Shown here: positions 26,464 through 36,325 of the stretch, one piece after another
How positions within the stretch are numbered: the first letter of the stretch is position 1
Layout of the letters: each line of letters starts with the position of its first letter
NCBI RefSeq assembly: GCF_029813775.1
Contig: NZ_JARVKW010000005.1
Location: 1-64,000 of the forward strand
DNA length: 64,000 bases
DNA from: Streptomyces sp. DH24
GTDB taxonomy: Bacteria; Actinomycetota; Actinomycetes; Streptomycetales; Streptomycetaceae
Reading direction: 5' to 3'
The notes under the pieces: model-generated
The model's database searches: none
What the model saw: only the letters and a program-made list of their open reading frames with translations
What the model was told of the DNA's origin: nothing
Position numbers and translations under genes: made by a program

Positions 26464-29400
26464 ATGCGGGAAGGCCGGTGGGTCACGGTCACCGAGTCCG
26501 AGTTCGATCACGAACGCCGCGGCCTGGAGGCGATCCGGGAGAAGCTGCCGGACTCCGACCCCTGGCGCGCCTGGTCGAACTTCACCTTCACCGCGAACAC
26601 GGGCCACGTCCGTGAGGTCGACCTGCTGGTAGTCGCTCCCGGCGGCCTCTGCATGATCGAGCTGAAGGACTGGCACGGTGCGGTCACCTCAGAGAACGGC
26701 ACCTGGGTGCAGACCACGCCCGGTGGCCACCGCCGTACGCACGGCAACCCGCTGCACCTGGTCAACCGCAAGGCCAAGGAACTGGCCGGCCTGCTCGCGC
26801 AGACCGGCGCCAAGCGGGTCTGGGTCGCCGAGGCCGTCTGCTTCACCGACGACACCCTCCGCGTACGGCTGCCCGCCCACGACCAGAACGGCGTCTACTC
26901 CGTCACCGAGCTGGTCGAGATGCTCAAGCAGCCCCCGCGCGACGAACGGCGCCGCATCACCGCGATCGGTTCGCGCGAAGTCGCGGCGGCGCTGAAGGGC
27001 ATCGGCATCCGCAAGAGCGACGCGCAGTACAAGGTCGGCCCGTACGAGCTGGAGCGGAAGTCCTTCGACTCCGGGCGCACCTGGGCGGACTACCTGGCCC
27101 GCCACAGCGACCTGCCCGAGGCCGCCCGCGTCCGCATCTACCTCAGTGAGCGCGGCTCGGACGCTTCGCTGCGGCAGTCCGTCGAGAACGCAGCCCGGCG
27201 CGAGGCCGCGGTGCTGGGCCGGTTCAAGCACCCGGGTGTCGTCCAGCTCAAGCAGTACTTTCCCTCGGGCCACGCAGCCGGCCCCGCGCTGATCTTCGAC
27301 TACCACCCGGACACGTTGAAGCTGGACGAGTACCTGGTCCAGTACGGCGAGAAGCTGGACATCCTCGGCCGGATGGCGCTGGTGCGCCAGCTCGCCGAGA
27401 CGATGCGCTCCGCGCACGCCAGCCGCATCCACCACCGCGCGCTCGCCGCCCGCTCCGTGCATGTCGTCCCCCGGCCGCGCGGCCGCAGGGGCCGGGCCGT
27501 CGGGGAGGAGGCCGCCTGGCTCACCCCGCAGCTCCAGATCTCCGACTGGCAGATCGCCACCCAGCGCGGCGGCGACTCCTCCCAGGGCCAGGGCATGACC
27601 CGCTTCGCGCCGACCGCCCTGTCCACCATGCACCTGGCCGACGACGCCGACGCCTATCTCGCCCCCGAACTCACGGCCCTCAACCCCGACCCGGTCTACC
27701 TCGACGTGTACGGGCTCGGCGTCCTCACCTACCTGCTGGTCACCGGCAAGGCCCCGGCCGCCAGCCAGGCCGAGCTGCTGGCCCGCCTGGAGGCGGGGGA
27801 GGGTCTACGCCCCAGCTCCCTGGTGGACGGGCTGTCGGAGGACGTGGACGATCTGGTGCAGGCCGCCACCGCGTACCGGCCGGGCCAGCGCCTGTCCAGC
27901 GTGGACGAGTTCCTGGAGCTGCTGGAGGTCGTCGAGGACTCCCTGACCGCCCCGGCCCCGGCAGCCACCGGCCCGGAGGGGCCCGGCGAGGAGGACGGAA
28001 CCTCCGCCGACAAGGACCCGCTGGAGGCCGTCGCCGGTGACGTGCTGGCCGGCCGCTGGGAGATCCGCCGCCGCCTCGGCACCGGCTCCACCAGCCGCGC
28101 CTTCCTCGTCCGCGACTTGGAGCACGAGGCCCGCAAGACCCGCCCGCTGGCCGTGCTGAAGGTCGCCCTCTCCGACAGCCGAGGCGAGATCCTGGCCCGC
28201 GAGGCCGAGGCCATGGGCCGCCTGCGCCCCCACTCCGGCATCATCCGCCTCGTCGAGCCCGAGCCGCTGCACATCGGCGGACGTACGGTCCTGGCGCTGG
28301 AGTACGTCGGTGACGAGCGTGACGACAACGGGCAGAACGGCCAGGGAGCCGAGGGCGGGGGCCGCCCGCGCCGCCGCGAGGAGACCGTCGCCCGCCAGCT
28401 CCGTGAGAACGGCCGTCTCCAGGTCGACCAGCTGGAGGCGTACGGCGACTACCTCTTCGGTGCCGTCGACTTCTTGGAGGGCGAGGGCGTCTGGCACCGC
28501 GACATCAAGCCGGACAACATCGCCATCCGCATCCGCCCCAACCGCACCCGCGAACTGGTCCTCATCGACTTCTCGCTCGCCGGCTACCCGGCGAAGAACA
28601 CCGACGCGGGCACCGAGGGCTACCTCGACCCCTTCGTCGACGTCATCACGCGCGGCTCGTACGACTCGCACGCCGAGCGGTACGCCGTCGCCGTCACCCT
28701 GCACCAGATGGCCTCCGGCGAGCTGCCCAAGTGGGGCGACGGCAGCGTCCCGCCCCGCATGACCGACCCGAAGGAGTGGCCGTACCCGACCATCGCGGCC
28801 GAGGCCTTCGACCCGGCCGTACGGGACGGACTCGTCGCCTTCTTCCGGAAGGCCCTGCACCGCGACGCGAGCAGGCGGTTCCCCGAGCTCAAGCCGATGC
28901 GGGACGCGTGGCGCAAGGTCTTCCTCGACGCCTCCCAGACCGTCCCGTCCAGCCACCGCAGCCGACACCCGGCCCCTACGACCACGGAGGAGGGGGCGCC
29001 CGGAGAGGGCGCCGCCGCGGCGGCGATCGCGGACGCCGAGCCGGAGACCGCCGAGCAGCAGCGGGACCGGCTCGCCGCCGAGGTCACCCGGGACACTCCG
29101 CTGACCGTCTCCGGCCTCACACCGGCCGCCCAGTCGTTCCTGTACGGCCTGTGCATCACGACAGTCGGCGAACTCCTCGACTACAGCCGCCGCAAGCTCG
29201 TTAACGCTCCCGGGCTGGGTGCCAAGACCCGTAACGAGGTCCAGCAGCGGCAGCGCGAGTGGGGCGAGAGGCTGCGTGAGATCCCCGTCTCGCCTCTGAC
29301 GCCGAAGGGCCGGGCGGAGGCGAAGGAGGAGCTGGAGCAGCTCACGGCCGCCGAGTCGGCCCTGGTGGGCCGGCTGGTGACGGGCGAGTCGGCGGGCGCC

Positions 29401-31167
29401 CTGCCGCCGCGTACGCTGCGCTCGGTCAGCCTCGACACCCTCGCCACGGTGTTCGTGCCCGCCGTCAACAACAACGGCTCCAACCGCAACAAGGCCGAGA
29501 TGGTGCGGCTGCTGCTGCGCCTGCCCGACGAGCACGGCGTGCTGCCGGACATCGGCGTCTGGCCGAAGCAGAAGGACGTCGCGGACGCGCTCGGCCTGAG
29601 CCACGGCCGTATCCCGCAGATGCTCAAGGAGGAGCGCAAGCGCTGGAAGGCGGAGCCCGCCGTCCGCGCACTGCGCGAGGAGATCATCGACCTGCTGGTG
29701 AGCATGGGGCGTGTCGCTTCGGCGGTGGAGATCGCCGACGCGCTCGCTGTGCGCAGAGGAACGCATCTCGCCGGGCGTGAGCAGCGGCGCGCGATGGCGC
29801 TGGCGGCTGTCCGGGCTGTGGTCGAGGTCGAGCAACTGGTGCCGCAGGAGGCCGAGTTCCAGCACCAGGCGAACCGCAAGGCGACGGACGAGTCCCTGGG
29901 CGCCGGCCTGCTCGCCCTCGACGTGCGCGAGAACGACGCCCCGGACACCCCCACCGCGCCCGGCCTGCTGGACTACGCGACCCGCCTGGGCCGTACGGCC
30001 GACCGGCTCGCCAAGCTGGACACCCTGCCGACGGCCGCGACCGTGCTGGCCGAGCTGGGCGCGCTGACGGTGCCGCCGGGTGCGGTGGACTGGGACGAGC
30101 GGCGGATGGTGGAGCTGGCCGCTGCGGCATCGGTGAACGCCGCCGCCACCCCTCGTTTGGAGATCTACCCGCGCGACCTGCCGCTCGTCCGGGCCCTGCG
30201 CCTCACCCAGGCCGGGCTCGTCCGCTGGATTCCGGGCGTGCCCGAGGGCCGGCAGCCCGGCCTGACCGGCGAGGACGTGCACGAGCGGGTGCGTGCTCGC
30301 TTCCCCGAGCTGGTCGTCCCGGACGCGCGGGGCGGCGCCACCCACGAACTGCCGACGGGCGGCCCGCTGACCAAGGCCTTGCGCGACGCGGGCTTCGAGC
30401 TGTCGCTGAGCACGCGCGAGGACACGGGCACGCTGCGCTACCTGCCGACGCGGGTCGACGACGCGTCCAGCTACCTCACGACGGGCGCGTGGCGGCAGTC
30501 GACGCGTAGGGGTGCGGTGACGCGGTACGCCGACGACCCGCAGCTCGCGGGCGCGGTGCGCGCGGAGGAACGGCTGCTCGCGTCGGCCGGCCGGGACGGG
30601 TACCGGGTGCTGACCGTGCGGCAGCAGTTGGTGCGGGACGCGGTGCGGGAGCTGGGTGCCGAGCGCCTGGGCGCGGATGCGGTGTCCGTGACCGAGCTGT
30701 TCCTGGAGGCCCTGCACGCGCAGGTGACGCCGGGCACCAAGCCCACCTGGGAGACCCTGCTCAAGGCGGACGCCGCCGAGCCGGGGTCGAAGGGGGCGGT
30801 GCGGTTCGCGGAGTACGCGCGGACGGCGTGGGGCTCGGTGGAGCCCCGGATCGTGGAGCTGTTGCGCAACGGTGGCGGCGGTGCGGGTCCTGTCCTGCTG
30901 ACGGAGGCCGGGGTCTTCGCCCGGTACGACGCGATGGGCGTCCTGGACCGGCTGGCGTCGGCGGCCCGGCGGGGCGGGCGGGGGCTGTGGCTTCTGGTTC
31001 CGCAGGCCGATCCGTCGCGCGAGCCCCGGCTCGGGCAGGTGGCCGTGCCGTATCAGGCCGGCCTGGGGGAGTGGATTCAACTTCCGGACACGTGGGTGGG
31101 CAACGCCCATCGCGGGTCCGGTGAGGTTGTGGCTAGTGCCAGTGGTGTCGAGGGAGACGTCAAGTGA
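26464..31167 (+). CDS. pglW: BREX type 2 serine/threonine kinase PglW
   Basis: This is a 1567-residue protein. Residues about 15-130 form a NERD nuclease-related domain (EVDLLVVAPGG, MIELKDWHG). Residues about 190-490 form a kinase-like domain whose catalytic loop reads HHRALAARS instead of HRDLKxxN and is probably inactive. Residues about 525-830 form a second kinase with AVLKVAL, WHRDIKPDNIAI (near 676) and LIDFSLAGYP (DFS for DFG, near 702). The remaining 730 residues are of unclear fold, with a helix-hairpin-helix-like segment near 885-930 and an HTH-like DVADALGLSHGRIPQML near 1040. In S. coelicolor the kinase is needed for Pgl phage resistance. The ATG follows GGGGAACAG, and the stop overlaps the pglX start (GTGA). 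Confidence 0.93.
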   Translation: MREGRWVTVTESEFDHERRGLEAIREKLPDSDPWRAWSNFTFTANTGHVREVDLLVVAPGGLCMIELKDWHGAVTSENGTWVQTTPGGHRRTHGNPLHLVNRKAKELAGLLAQTGAKRVWVAEAVCFTDDTLRVRLPAHDQNGVYSVTELVEMLKQPPRDERRRITAIGSREVAAALKGIGIRKSDAQYKVGPYELERKSFDSGRTWADYLARHSDLPEAARVRIYLSERGSDASLRQSVENAARREAAVLGRFKHPGVVQLKQYFPSGHAAGPALIFDYHPDTLKLDEYLVQYGEKLDILGRMALVRQLAETMRSAHASRIHHRALAARSVHVVPRPRGRRGRAVGEEAAWLTPQLQISDWQIATQRGGDSSQGQGMTRFAPTALSTMHLADDADAYLAPELTALNPDPVYLDVYGLGVLTYLLVTGKAPAASQAELLARLEAGEGLRPSSLVDGLSEDVDDLVQAATAYRPGQRLSSVDEFLELLEVVEDSLTAPAPAATGPEGPGEEDGTSADKDPLEAVAGDVLAGRWEIRRRLGTGSTSRAFLVRDLEHEARKTRPLAVLKVALSDSRGEILAREAEAMGRLRPHSGIIRLVEPEPLHIGGRTVLALEYVGDERDDNGQNGQGAEGGGRPRRREETVARQLRENGRLQVDQLEAYGDYLFGAVDFLEGEGVWHRDIKPDNIAIRIRPNRTRELVLIDFSLAGYPAKNTDAGTEGYLDPFVDVITRGSYDSHAERYAVAVTLHQMASGELPKWGDGSVPPRMTDPKEWPYPTIAAEAFDPAVRDGLVAFFRKALHRDASRRFPELKPMRDAWRKVFLDASQTVPSSHRSRHPAPTTTEEGAPGEGAAAAAIADAEPETAEQQRDRLAAEVTRDTPLTVSGLTPAAQSFLYGLCITTVGELLDYSRRKLVNAPGLGAKTRNEVQQRQREWGERLREIPVSPLTPKGRAEAKEELEQLTAAESALVGRLVTGESAGALPPRTLRSVSLDTLATVFVPAVNNNGSNRNKAEMVRLLLRLPDEHGVLPDIGVWPKQKDVADALGLSHGRIPQMLKEERKRWKAEPAVRALREEIIDLLVSMGRVASAVEIADALAVRRGTHLAGREQRRAMALAAVRAVVEVEQLVPQEAEFQHQANRKATDESLGAGLLALDVRENDAPDTPTAPGLLDYATRLGRTADRLAKLDTLPTAATVLAELGALTVPPGAVDWDERRMVELAAAASVNAAATPRLEIYPRDLPLVRALRLTQAGLVRWIPGVPEGRQPGLTGEDVHERVRARFPELVVPDARGGATHELPTGGPLTKALRDAGFELSLSTREDTGTLRYLPTRVDDASSYLTTGAWRQSTRRGAVTRYADDPQLAGAVRAEERLLASAGRDGYRVLTVRQQLVRDAVRELGAERLGADAVSVTELFLEALHAQVTPGTKPTWETLLKADAAEPGSKGAVRFAEYARTAWGSVEPRIVELLRNGGGGAGPVLLTEAGVFARYDAMGVLDRLASAARRGGRGLWLLVPQADPSREPRLGQVAVPYQAGLGEWIQLPDTWVGNAHRGSGEVVASASGVEGDVK

Positions 31168-34100
31168 TCGACCGCAAGGCTCTGTTGAACGACCTGAAAC
31201 AGCAGGTCAAGGCGGTCGAGGCCGACCTCGGGCGACAGGTGAAGGCGTTGGGGGATGTCGGCGCGACGCTGAAGTCCGAGTACGACCAGGCGCGCAAGCT
31301 CGGTCGTACCGCGGCGACGTGGAACTCGTGGCTCGATGAGCGAGTCACGCAGGTCGCGGTGGCATGGGTGCTGGGAACTGTCTTCGTGCGGTTCTGCGAG
31401 GACAACCGGCTGATCCCGGAGCCGTACCTGACGGGGCCGGACGGTGACCGGCGTGAGCTGGCGGAGGCGCGGTACGACGCGTATGTGGAGTCGGACGAGA
31501 ACCCGACGTACCGGGGCTGGCTGGAGAAGGCGTTCGAGGAACTGGGGCAGGGCCAGGCGGGACGGCTTCTCTTCGACAAGCGGCACAACCCGCTGTACCA
31601 GATTCCGCTTTCGCATGATGGCGCGCGGGAGTTGGTCGAGTTCTGGCGGCAGAGGGATGAGGCGGGCGTTCTCGTCCACGACTTCACCGACCCGCTGAAC
31701 GAGGACGGTACGGAAGGGTGGGACACGCGGTTCCTGGGTGACTTGTACCAGGACCTGAGCGAGGCCGCTCGGAAGACGTACGCGCTGCTCCAGACGCCGG
31801 AGTTCGTGGAGGAGTTCATCCTCGACCGGACGATGAATCCTGCGGTGCGGGAGTTCGGTTACGAGGAACTGAAGATGATCGACCCTACGTGTGGGTCGGG
31901 GCACTTTGTGTTGGGGGCGTTTCGGCGGTTGGTGCGGCTGTGGGCTGAAGGGCAGCCGGGGAAGGACGTGCACGAGCGGGTGCGGGCTGCGCTGGACTCG
32001 GTGCACGGGGTGGACATCAATCCGTTCGCGGTGGCTGTTGCTCGGTTCCGGCTGTTGGTTGCGGCTATGGCGGCGAGTGGTGTGCGAACGCTGGCTGAGG
32101 CTGCAAAGTACGAGTGGCCGGTCCACCTGGCAGTGGGGGACTCGCTCATCAAGGCTCGGCAGTTGGAGCTGACGCTGGGTGAGGGCGAGGACGGGATCGA
32201 CGACCCGCTGGCCTCGTTCGCGTACGCCACGGAGGACGTGCACGAGTACCCGGCGATTCTCCAGCAGGGGCGCTATCACGTGGTGGTGGGGAACCCGCCG
32301 TATATCACGGTGAAAGATAAAAAGCTGAATTTCTTGTACCGGGAGCTGTACGACGCTTGCGGCGGCACTTACGCGCTCTCGGTGCCGTTTGCTCAGCGCT
32401 TCTTTGAACTCGCCAAGCGTGGCGATGCTGAGGGTCGCGGGTACGGCATGGTTGGACAAATCACTGCGAACTCTTTTATGAAACGCGAGTTCGGCGCGAA
32501 GCTGATTGAAAACTACTTCCTTAATCGGGTTGAGTTGACGGAGGTTATTGACACTTCAGGCACCTACATTCCCGGGCATGGAACACCGACAGTCATCCTT
32601 GTGGGTAAACGACGGGAAGGGAGTAGGCGGTCGACGGCGATTAGGACGGTGCGTAGCGTCCAGGGTGAACCGGGCGTTCCCGAACGCGCTGAAGACGGAA
32701 TGGTCTGGCGTGCGATTGTAGATCAAATCGACAAACCACGTTCACTGAGTCAGTGGGTGACCGTGGACGATTTGAGTCGTGATCGATACTTCCGCAAGCA
32801 GCCGTGGATTCTAGCTGATGGTGGGCTGGAGATGGCTGAGTCCGTGGCTAAATTCTCGGTAAGCCACTTGGGGGATCGTGCTCAAAGAGTCGGCTTCGTG
32901 GGAATGACTCATGCGGATGATGTGATGGTTCGTCCTCGTAGGGCTTGGCCTGCCGATATGGAGGCCTTCCTGCAGCCAATTGCAGGAGGGGACGATGTGC
33001 GAGATTGGGAGTCATCGGCCGAGACATCAACTTTCTTTCCCTATACGTCTGAACGAACACTGAGGCCGCTTACGGAAGCTGTTGGTACGTCCCCTGGGCT
33101 GTGGCCGTATCGCGCCGAGCTTGCTTTGCGCGCCACTTTTTCCGGTGGAACCTACAACTCTGCTGGGCGTCCATGGTGGGAGTGGCACCAACTTCCCAGA
33201 GACAAAGAGGCTCATCGTTGGTCTATTGCCTTCGCCGAGGTTGCGACTCACAACCATTTTGTTTTGGATCGAGGTCATTCGATCTACAAGCAGTCTGCCC
33301 CTGTTATCAAACTAAGCAAGGACTCTAGCGAAAAGGAGTACCTTGACCTCACGGCCTTGCTTAACAGCTCCGTCGCCGCTCTCTGGCTTAAGTTGAACTG
33401 CCACAGCAAGGGGGGCAGCGGGCTCGGTAGAGGATTTCAGGACGAAGCCTGGGAAGAGCGAGGGCAGTACAACGGCTCCAAGGTTGAACAGTTTCCGATT
33501 CCTGCCGCCTACCCAAGCGTCCTCGCCGTGGCAATGGACGCTCTGTCCCAGCAACTGACTTGCGGCAGCCCCGCAGCCGTGGCCTCCGAGTCAGTCCCTA
33601 CTATCGGAGTCCTCCGTGAAGCTCGCAAGGCATGGGAATTCACCCGCGCCCGCATGATCGCCCTCCAGGAGGAGTTGGACTGGCAGGTCTACTCCCTCTA
33701 CAACCTCCACTCCGAAGACCTCCGCGTCTCCGCGGACCCCGACGACCCCAACATCCCCGAACTCTCCCTTGGTGAGCGCGCCTTCGAGATCGTCCTCGCC
33801 CGCCGCGTAGCCGCAGGCGAGGCCAGCGACGAGTGGTTCAAGCGGCACAACTCCACGCCCATTACGGAGATCCCGGCCCACTGGCCCGCCCCCTACCGCG
33901 AGATCGTCCAGAAGCGCATCAACGTCATCGAGTCGAACCGCGCCATCGGCATGGTCGAGCGCCCCGAATACAAGCGCCGCTGGGCCACCGAGGGTTGGGA
34001 CGCGCTCCAGGAGAAGGCCCTGCGCTCCTGGCTGCTGGACCGTATGGAGAACCGCGATCACTGGTTCGACGAGAACGGTCAGCCCATCATCCTCACCCTG

Positions 34101-34778
34101 GCCCGTCTCACCGACGCCCTCTCCCGTGACGAGGACTTCGTCTCCGTCGCCAAGCTCTACGCCCCCCGCAAGGAACTCGCCAAGGTCGTCGCCGAGCTGA
34201 TCACCGACGAGCACGTGCCGTTCCTCTCCGCCCTGCGCTACAAGCCGTCCGGCATGAAGAAGCGGGCCGACTGGGAAGAGGTCTGGGATCTCCAGCGCAA
34301 GGAGGATGCCGCCCCCGACGAGCCGGCCAAGCGGAAGATCCGGGACTCCATCCCCGTACCGCCGAAGTACACCTCGGCCGACTTCCTCCGCCCCTCCTAC
34401 TGGAGGGCGCGCGGCAAGCTGGACGTGCCCAAGGAGCGGTTCATCTCCTACGGGCAGACCAACGCCGCCACCCCTGAGCTGTACGGGTGGGCCGGCTGGG
34501 ACCACCGGGAGCAGGCGCAGGCCCTCGCCACGTACTTCACCAACACCGCGTTGTCCACCGAGGAGATCACCCCGTTCCTCGCCGGCCTGCTGGAACTCCA
34601 GCCGTGGCTGTACCAGTGGCACAACGAGTTCGACATGCTCTACAGCGGCTCCCCGGCCGACTTCTTCGCCGGCTACCGCCAGCAGATGCAGGGCGAGCAC
34701 GGACTCACGGACGACGACCTCCGGAACTGGCGTCCCCCGGCCGCAACCCGAGGCCGTCGGGCCGCAATTAAGGCGTAG
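31164..34778 (+). CDS. pglX: BREX type 2 adenine-specific DNA methyltransferase PglX
   Basis: This is a 1204-residue N6-adenine methyltransferase that marks self DNA and is needed for defence. Motif I is MIDPTCGSGHFVLGAF (about residues 238-253) and motif IV is VVGNPPYITVKDKKL (NPPY at about 377-380). The long region after NPPY to about residue 820 holds the target recognition part. From about 32300 to 33620 GC falls to roughly 48-50 percent, against about 65-70 percent on both sides, indicating that the specificity core was swapped by recombination. The GTG start overlaps the pglW stop. The 3' end overlaps the convergent ATP-binding protein gene by 11 bases. Confidence 0.94.
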   Translation: MIDRKALLNDLKQQVKAVEADLGRQVKALGDVGATLKSEYDQARKLGRTAATWNSWLDERVTQVAVAWVLGTVFVRFCEDNRLIPEPYLTGPDGDRRELAEARYDAYVESDENPTYRGWLEKAFEELGQGQAGRLLFDKRHNPLYQIPLSHDGARELVEFWRQRDEAGVLVHDFTDPLNEDGTEGWDTRFLGDLYQDLSEAARKTYALLQTPEFVEEFILDRTMNPAVREFGYEELKMIDPTCGSGHFVLGAFRRLVRLWAEGQPGKDVHERVRAALDSVHGVDINPFAVAVARFRLLVAAMAASGVRTLAEAAKYEWPVHLAVGDSLIKARQLELTLGEGEDGIDDPLASFAYATEDVHEYPAILQQGRYHVVVGNPPYITVKDKKLNFLYRELYDACGGTYALSVPFAQRFFELAKRGDAEGRGYGMVGQITANSFMKREFGAKLIENYFLNRVELTEVIDTSGTYIPGHGTPTVILVGKRREGSRRSTAIRTVRSVQGEPGVPERAEDGMVWRAIVDQIDKPRSLSQWVTVDDLSRDRYFRKQPWILADGGLEMAESVAKFSVSHLGDRAQRVGFVGMTHADDVMVRPRRAWPADMEAFLQPIAGGDDVRDWESSAETSTFFPYTSERTLRPLTEAVGTSPGLWPYRAELALRATFSGGTYNSAGRPWWEWHQLPRDKEAHRWSIAFAEVATHNHFVLDRGHSIYKQSAPVIKLSKDSSEKEYLDLTALLNSSVAALWLKLNCHSKGGSGLGRGFQDEAWEERGQYNGSKVEQFPIPAAYPSVLAVAMDALSQQLTCGSPAAVASESVPTIGVLREARKAWEFTRARMIALQEELDWQVYSLYNLHSEDLRVSADPDDPNIPELSLGERAFEIVLARRVAAGEASDEWFKRHNSTPITEIPAHWPAPYREIVQKRINVIESNRAIGMVERPEYKRRWATEGWDALQEKALRSWLLDRMENRDHWFDENGQPIILTLARLTDALSRDEDFVSVAKLYAPRKELAKVVAELITDEHVPFLSALRYKPSGMKKRADWEEVWDLQRKEDAAPDEPAKRKIRDSIPVPPKYTSADFLRPSYWRARGKLDVPKERFISYGQTNAATPELYGWAGWDHREQAQALATYFTNTALSTEEITPFLAGLLELQPWLYQWHNEFDMLYSGSPADFFAGYRQQMQGEHGLTDDDLRNWRPPAATRGRRAAIKA

Positions 34779-35319
34779 CTGGAAACGACTCGGTGTCGCG
34801 CCCATACGCCGATGCCGAGTCTGCCGGTCGAGGGGCCACCCCGTGCGGGCGTGGGTGGCCTCCGGCCGGTACACGCAGCTCGGCCCATACGGTCTTGCCT
34901 GGGGCGGCCGGGCGAGGCGCGACGCCCCAGTCGTCCGCGAGGGCGGCTACGAGGAGCAGGCCCCGGCCGGACTCGGATGCGGAGTCGGGGGTCGGGGGAG
35001 TGGATGGGGGCTGCTTTTCGCCGCGGGTGTCGGTCACCTCGATGCGGAAGGTGTCTTCGACCAGGGTGAGCTGGAGCTTGAATTCCCGGCCGGGGACGTG
35101 CCCGTGGCGTACGGCGTTGGTGGTGAGTTCGGCCGCGATGAGGGTGAGCGTCTCGTTGACCGGGTTCGTGTAGGGGTGGCCCCAGTCGTTCAGTCGGTGT
35201 GAGACGAGTCGGCGGGCGAGGCGGGCACCGCGTGGGGTTGAGGTGAAGCGCATGGTGAACTCGTTTTCGGGGGCGAGGTGCTGTGGCATATGCCCGTTCG
35301 GGGGAGTTGCTGACTTCAT
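34768..35319 (-). CDS. ATP-binding protein, GHKL/HATPase_c_2 (anti-sigma-factor-like)
   Basis: This 183-residue protein has a RsbW-like ATPase fold: N-box ELTTNAVRHGHVPGR (about residues 64-78), DTRGEKQPP and a G-box SGRGLLLVAALADDWGV. In Streptomyces such proteins commonly sit beside DUF5753 and DUF397 genes, as here, where the XRE gene is divergent 176 bases away. They may bind a partner regulator rather than a sigma factor. The start is uncertain: the ATG at 35319 lacks a clear ribosome site, and ATGs at 35289 or 35253 would also keep the domain. The TAA at 34768 lies within the end of pglX on the other strand. Confidence 0.8.
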   Translation of the reverse strand: MKSATPPNGHMPQHLAPENEFTMRFTSTPRGARLARRLVSHRLNDWGHPYTNPVNETLTLIAAELTTNAVRHGHVPGREFKLQLTLVEDTFRIEVTDTRGEKQPPSTPPTPDSASESGRGLLLVAALADDWGVAPRPAAPGKTVWAELRVPAGGHPRPHGVAPRPADSASAYGRDTESFPATP

Positions 35320-35494
35320 GGAGTCAACGGTCGCGGACCCTGCGTAGCGTTGACCAGGAGCGACGTGCTGACGGGTGCGGGCTGTACACGTCGGCCGTGC
35401 GCTTGTACGTGGTGTTGGCGTGACCGGATCCAGGGCCGCGCGTTGGGCGGGCGGAGTCCGGTGGCTGTGGTGGTCGTACGGGAGGAGTCGCGGC

Positions 35495-36325
35495 GTGGAC
35501 GACGAGGTTCAGCAGCCGGAGTACGAGGTCGGGACGGGCATGCTGTACGTGTTCGGGCGGCAGTTGAAGCTGTTCCGGGAGCGGGCGGGCATGGATCGGG
35601 CGAAGCTCGGTTCGCTGACCGGGTACTCGGCCTCGACGATCGCGTCGTTCGAGCAGGGGAGACGTATTCCGCCGCCGAAGTTCATCGACCGGGCCGATGA
35701 ACTGCTGGACGCAGCTGGGGTGTTGAGCGCGAGCAAGGAGGAGGTGGCTCGGGCTCAGTATCCGGCATTCTTCCGGGATGCGGCCAGGTTGGAGGCTGAG
35801 GCGGTTGAGCTTCACGTGTACGCCAACCAGGCGGTGCCTGGGCTCTTGCAGACCGAAGAGTACGCGCGGGCGGTGTTCACCAACTGGCGGCCCTTGCTGC
35901 ACGAGGACGTGGTCGAGCAGAGGGTGACAGCGCGGCTGGCCCGGCAGGAGATCTTCGGCCGTACGCGGTTGCCTACCATCAGTTTCGTCATCGAGGAGTC
36001 GGTCCTGCGTAGACCGCTGGGCGGGTGGGGCGTCATGCGGGGGCAGTTGGAGCAGATCCTGCTCCATGGCCAGCGGCGTAACGTGGAAGTCCAGGTGCTG
36101 CCGACCGAGCGGGACGAACACGCCGGACTGGCTGGTCCGTTCACCTTGATCGAGACGAACGAAGGGCGGAGGATCGCGTACGTGGAGGCTCAGCAGGACA
36201 GTCGCCTCTACACGGCGCGGAAGCCAGTCCGGGAGATCGAGGAGCAGTACGGACTCCTTCGGGCCCAAGCGCTCACTCCGCGCGAGTCGCTGGCCTTCGT
36301 CGAGAAGTTGCTTGGAGAGAGATGA
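35495..36325 (+). CDS. XRE-family HTH regulator with DUF5753 (Scr1-like)
   Basis: This is a 276-residue protein with an N-terminal helix-turn-helix (LKLFRERAGMDRAKLGSLTG to ASTIASFEQGRRIPP, about residues 15-55) and a C-terminal DUF5753 domain (VPGLLQTEEYARAVF, then RQEIFGRTRLP and QVLPTERDEHAGLAG). The family pairs with DUF397 proteins; the S. coelicolor Scr1/Scr2 pair has been treated as a toxin-antitoxin-like or developmental switch. The GTG at 35495 follows GGGAGGAG and is preferred. The stop overlaps the DUF397 start (ATGA). It is divergent from the ATP-binding protein gene. Confidence 0.9.
   Translation: MDDEVQQPEYEVGTGMLYVFGRQLKLFRERAGMDRAKLGSLTGYSASTIASFEQGRRIPPPKFIDRADELLDAAGVLSASKEEVARAQYPAFFRDAARLEAEAVELHVYANQAVPGLLQTEEYARAVFTNWRPLLHEDVVEQRVTARLARQEIFGRTRLPTISFVIEESVLRRPLGGWGVMRGQLEQILLHGQRRNVEVQVLPTERDEHAGLAGPFTLIETNEGRRIAYVEAQQDSRLYTARKPVREIEEQYGLLRAQALTPRESLAFVEKLLGER

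Noticed and set aside
27805..31110. An 1101-residue frame antisense to pglW
   Set aside because: Composition is Arg/Gln/His/Gly-rich without motifs, a shadow of the GC-rich pglW frame.
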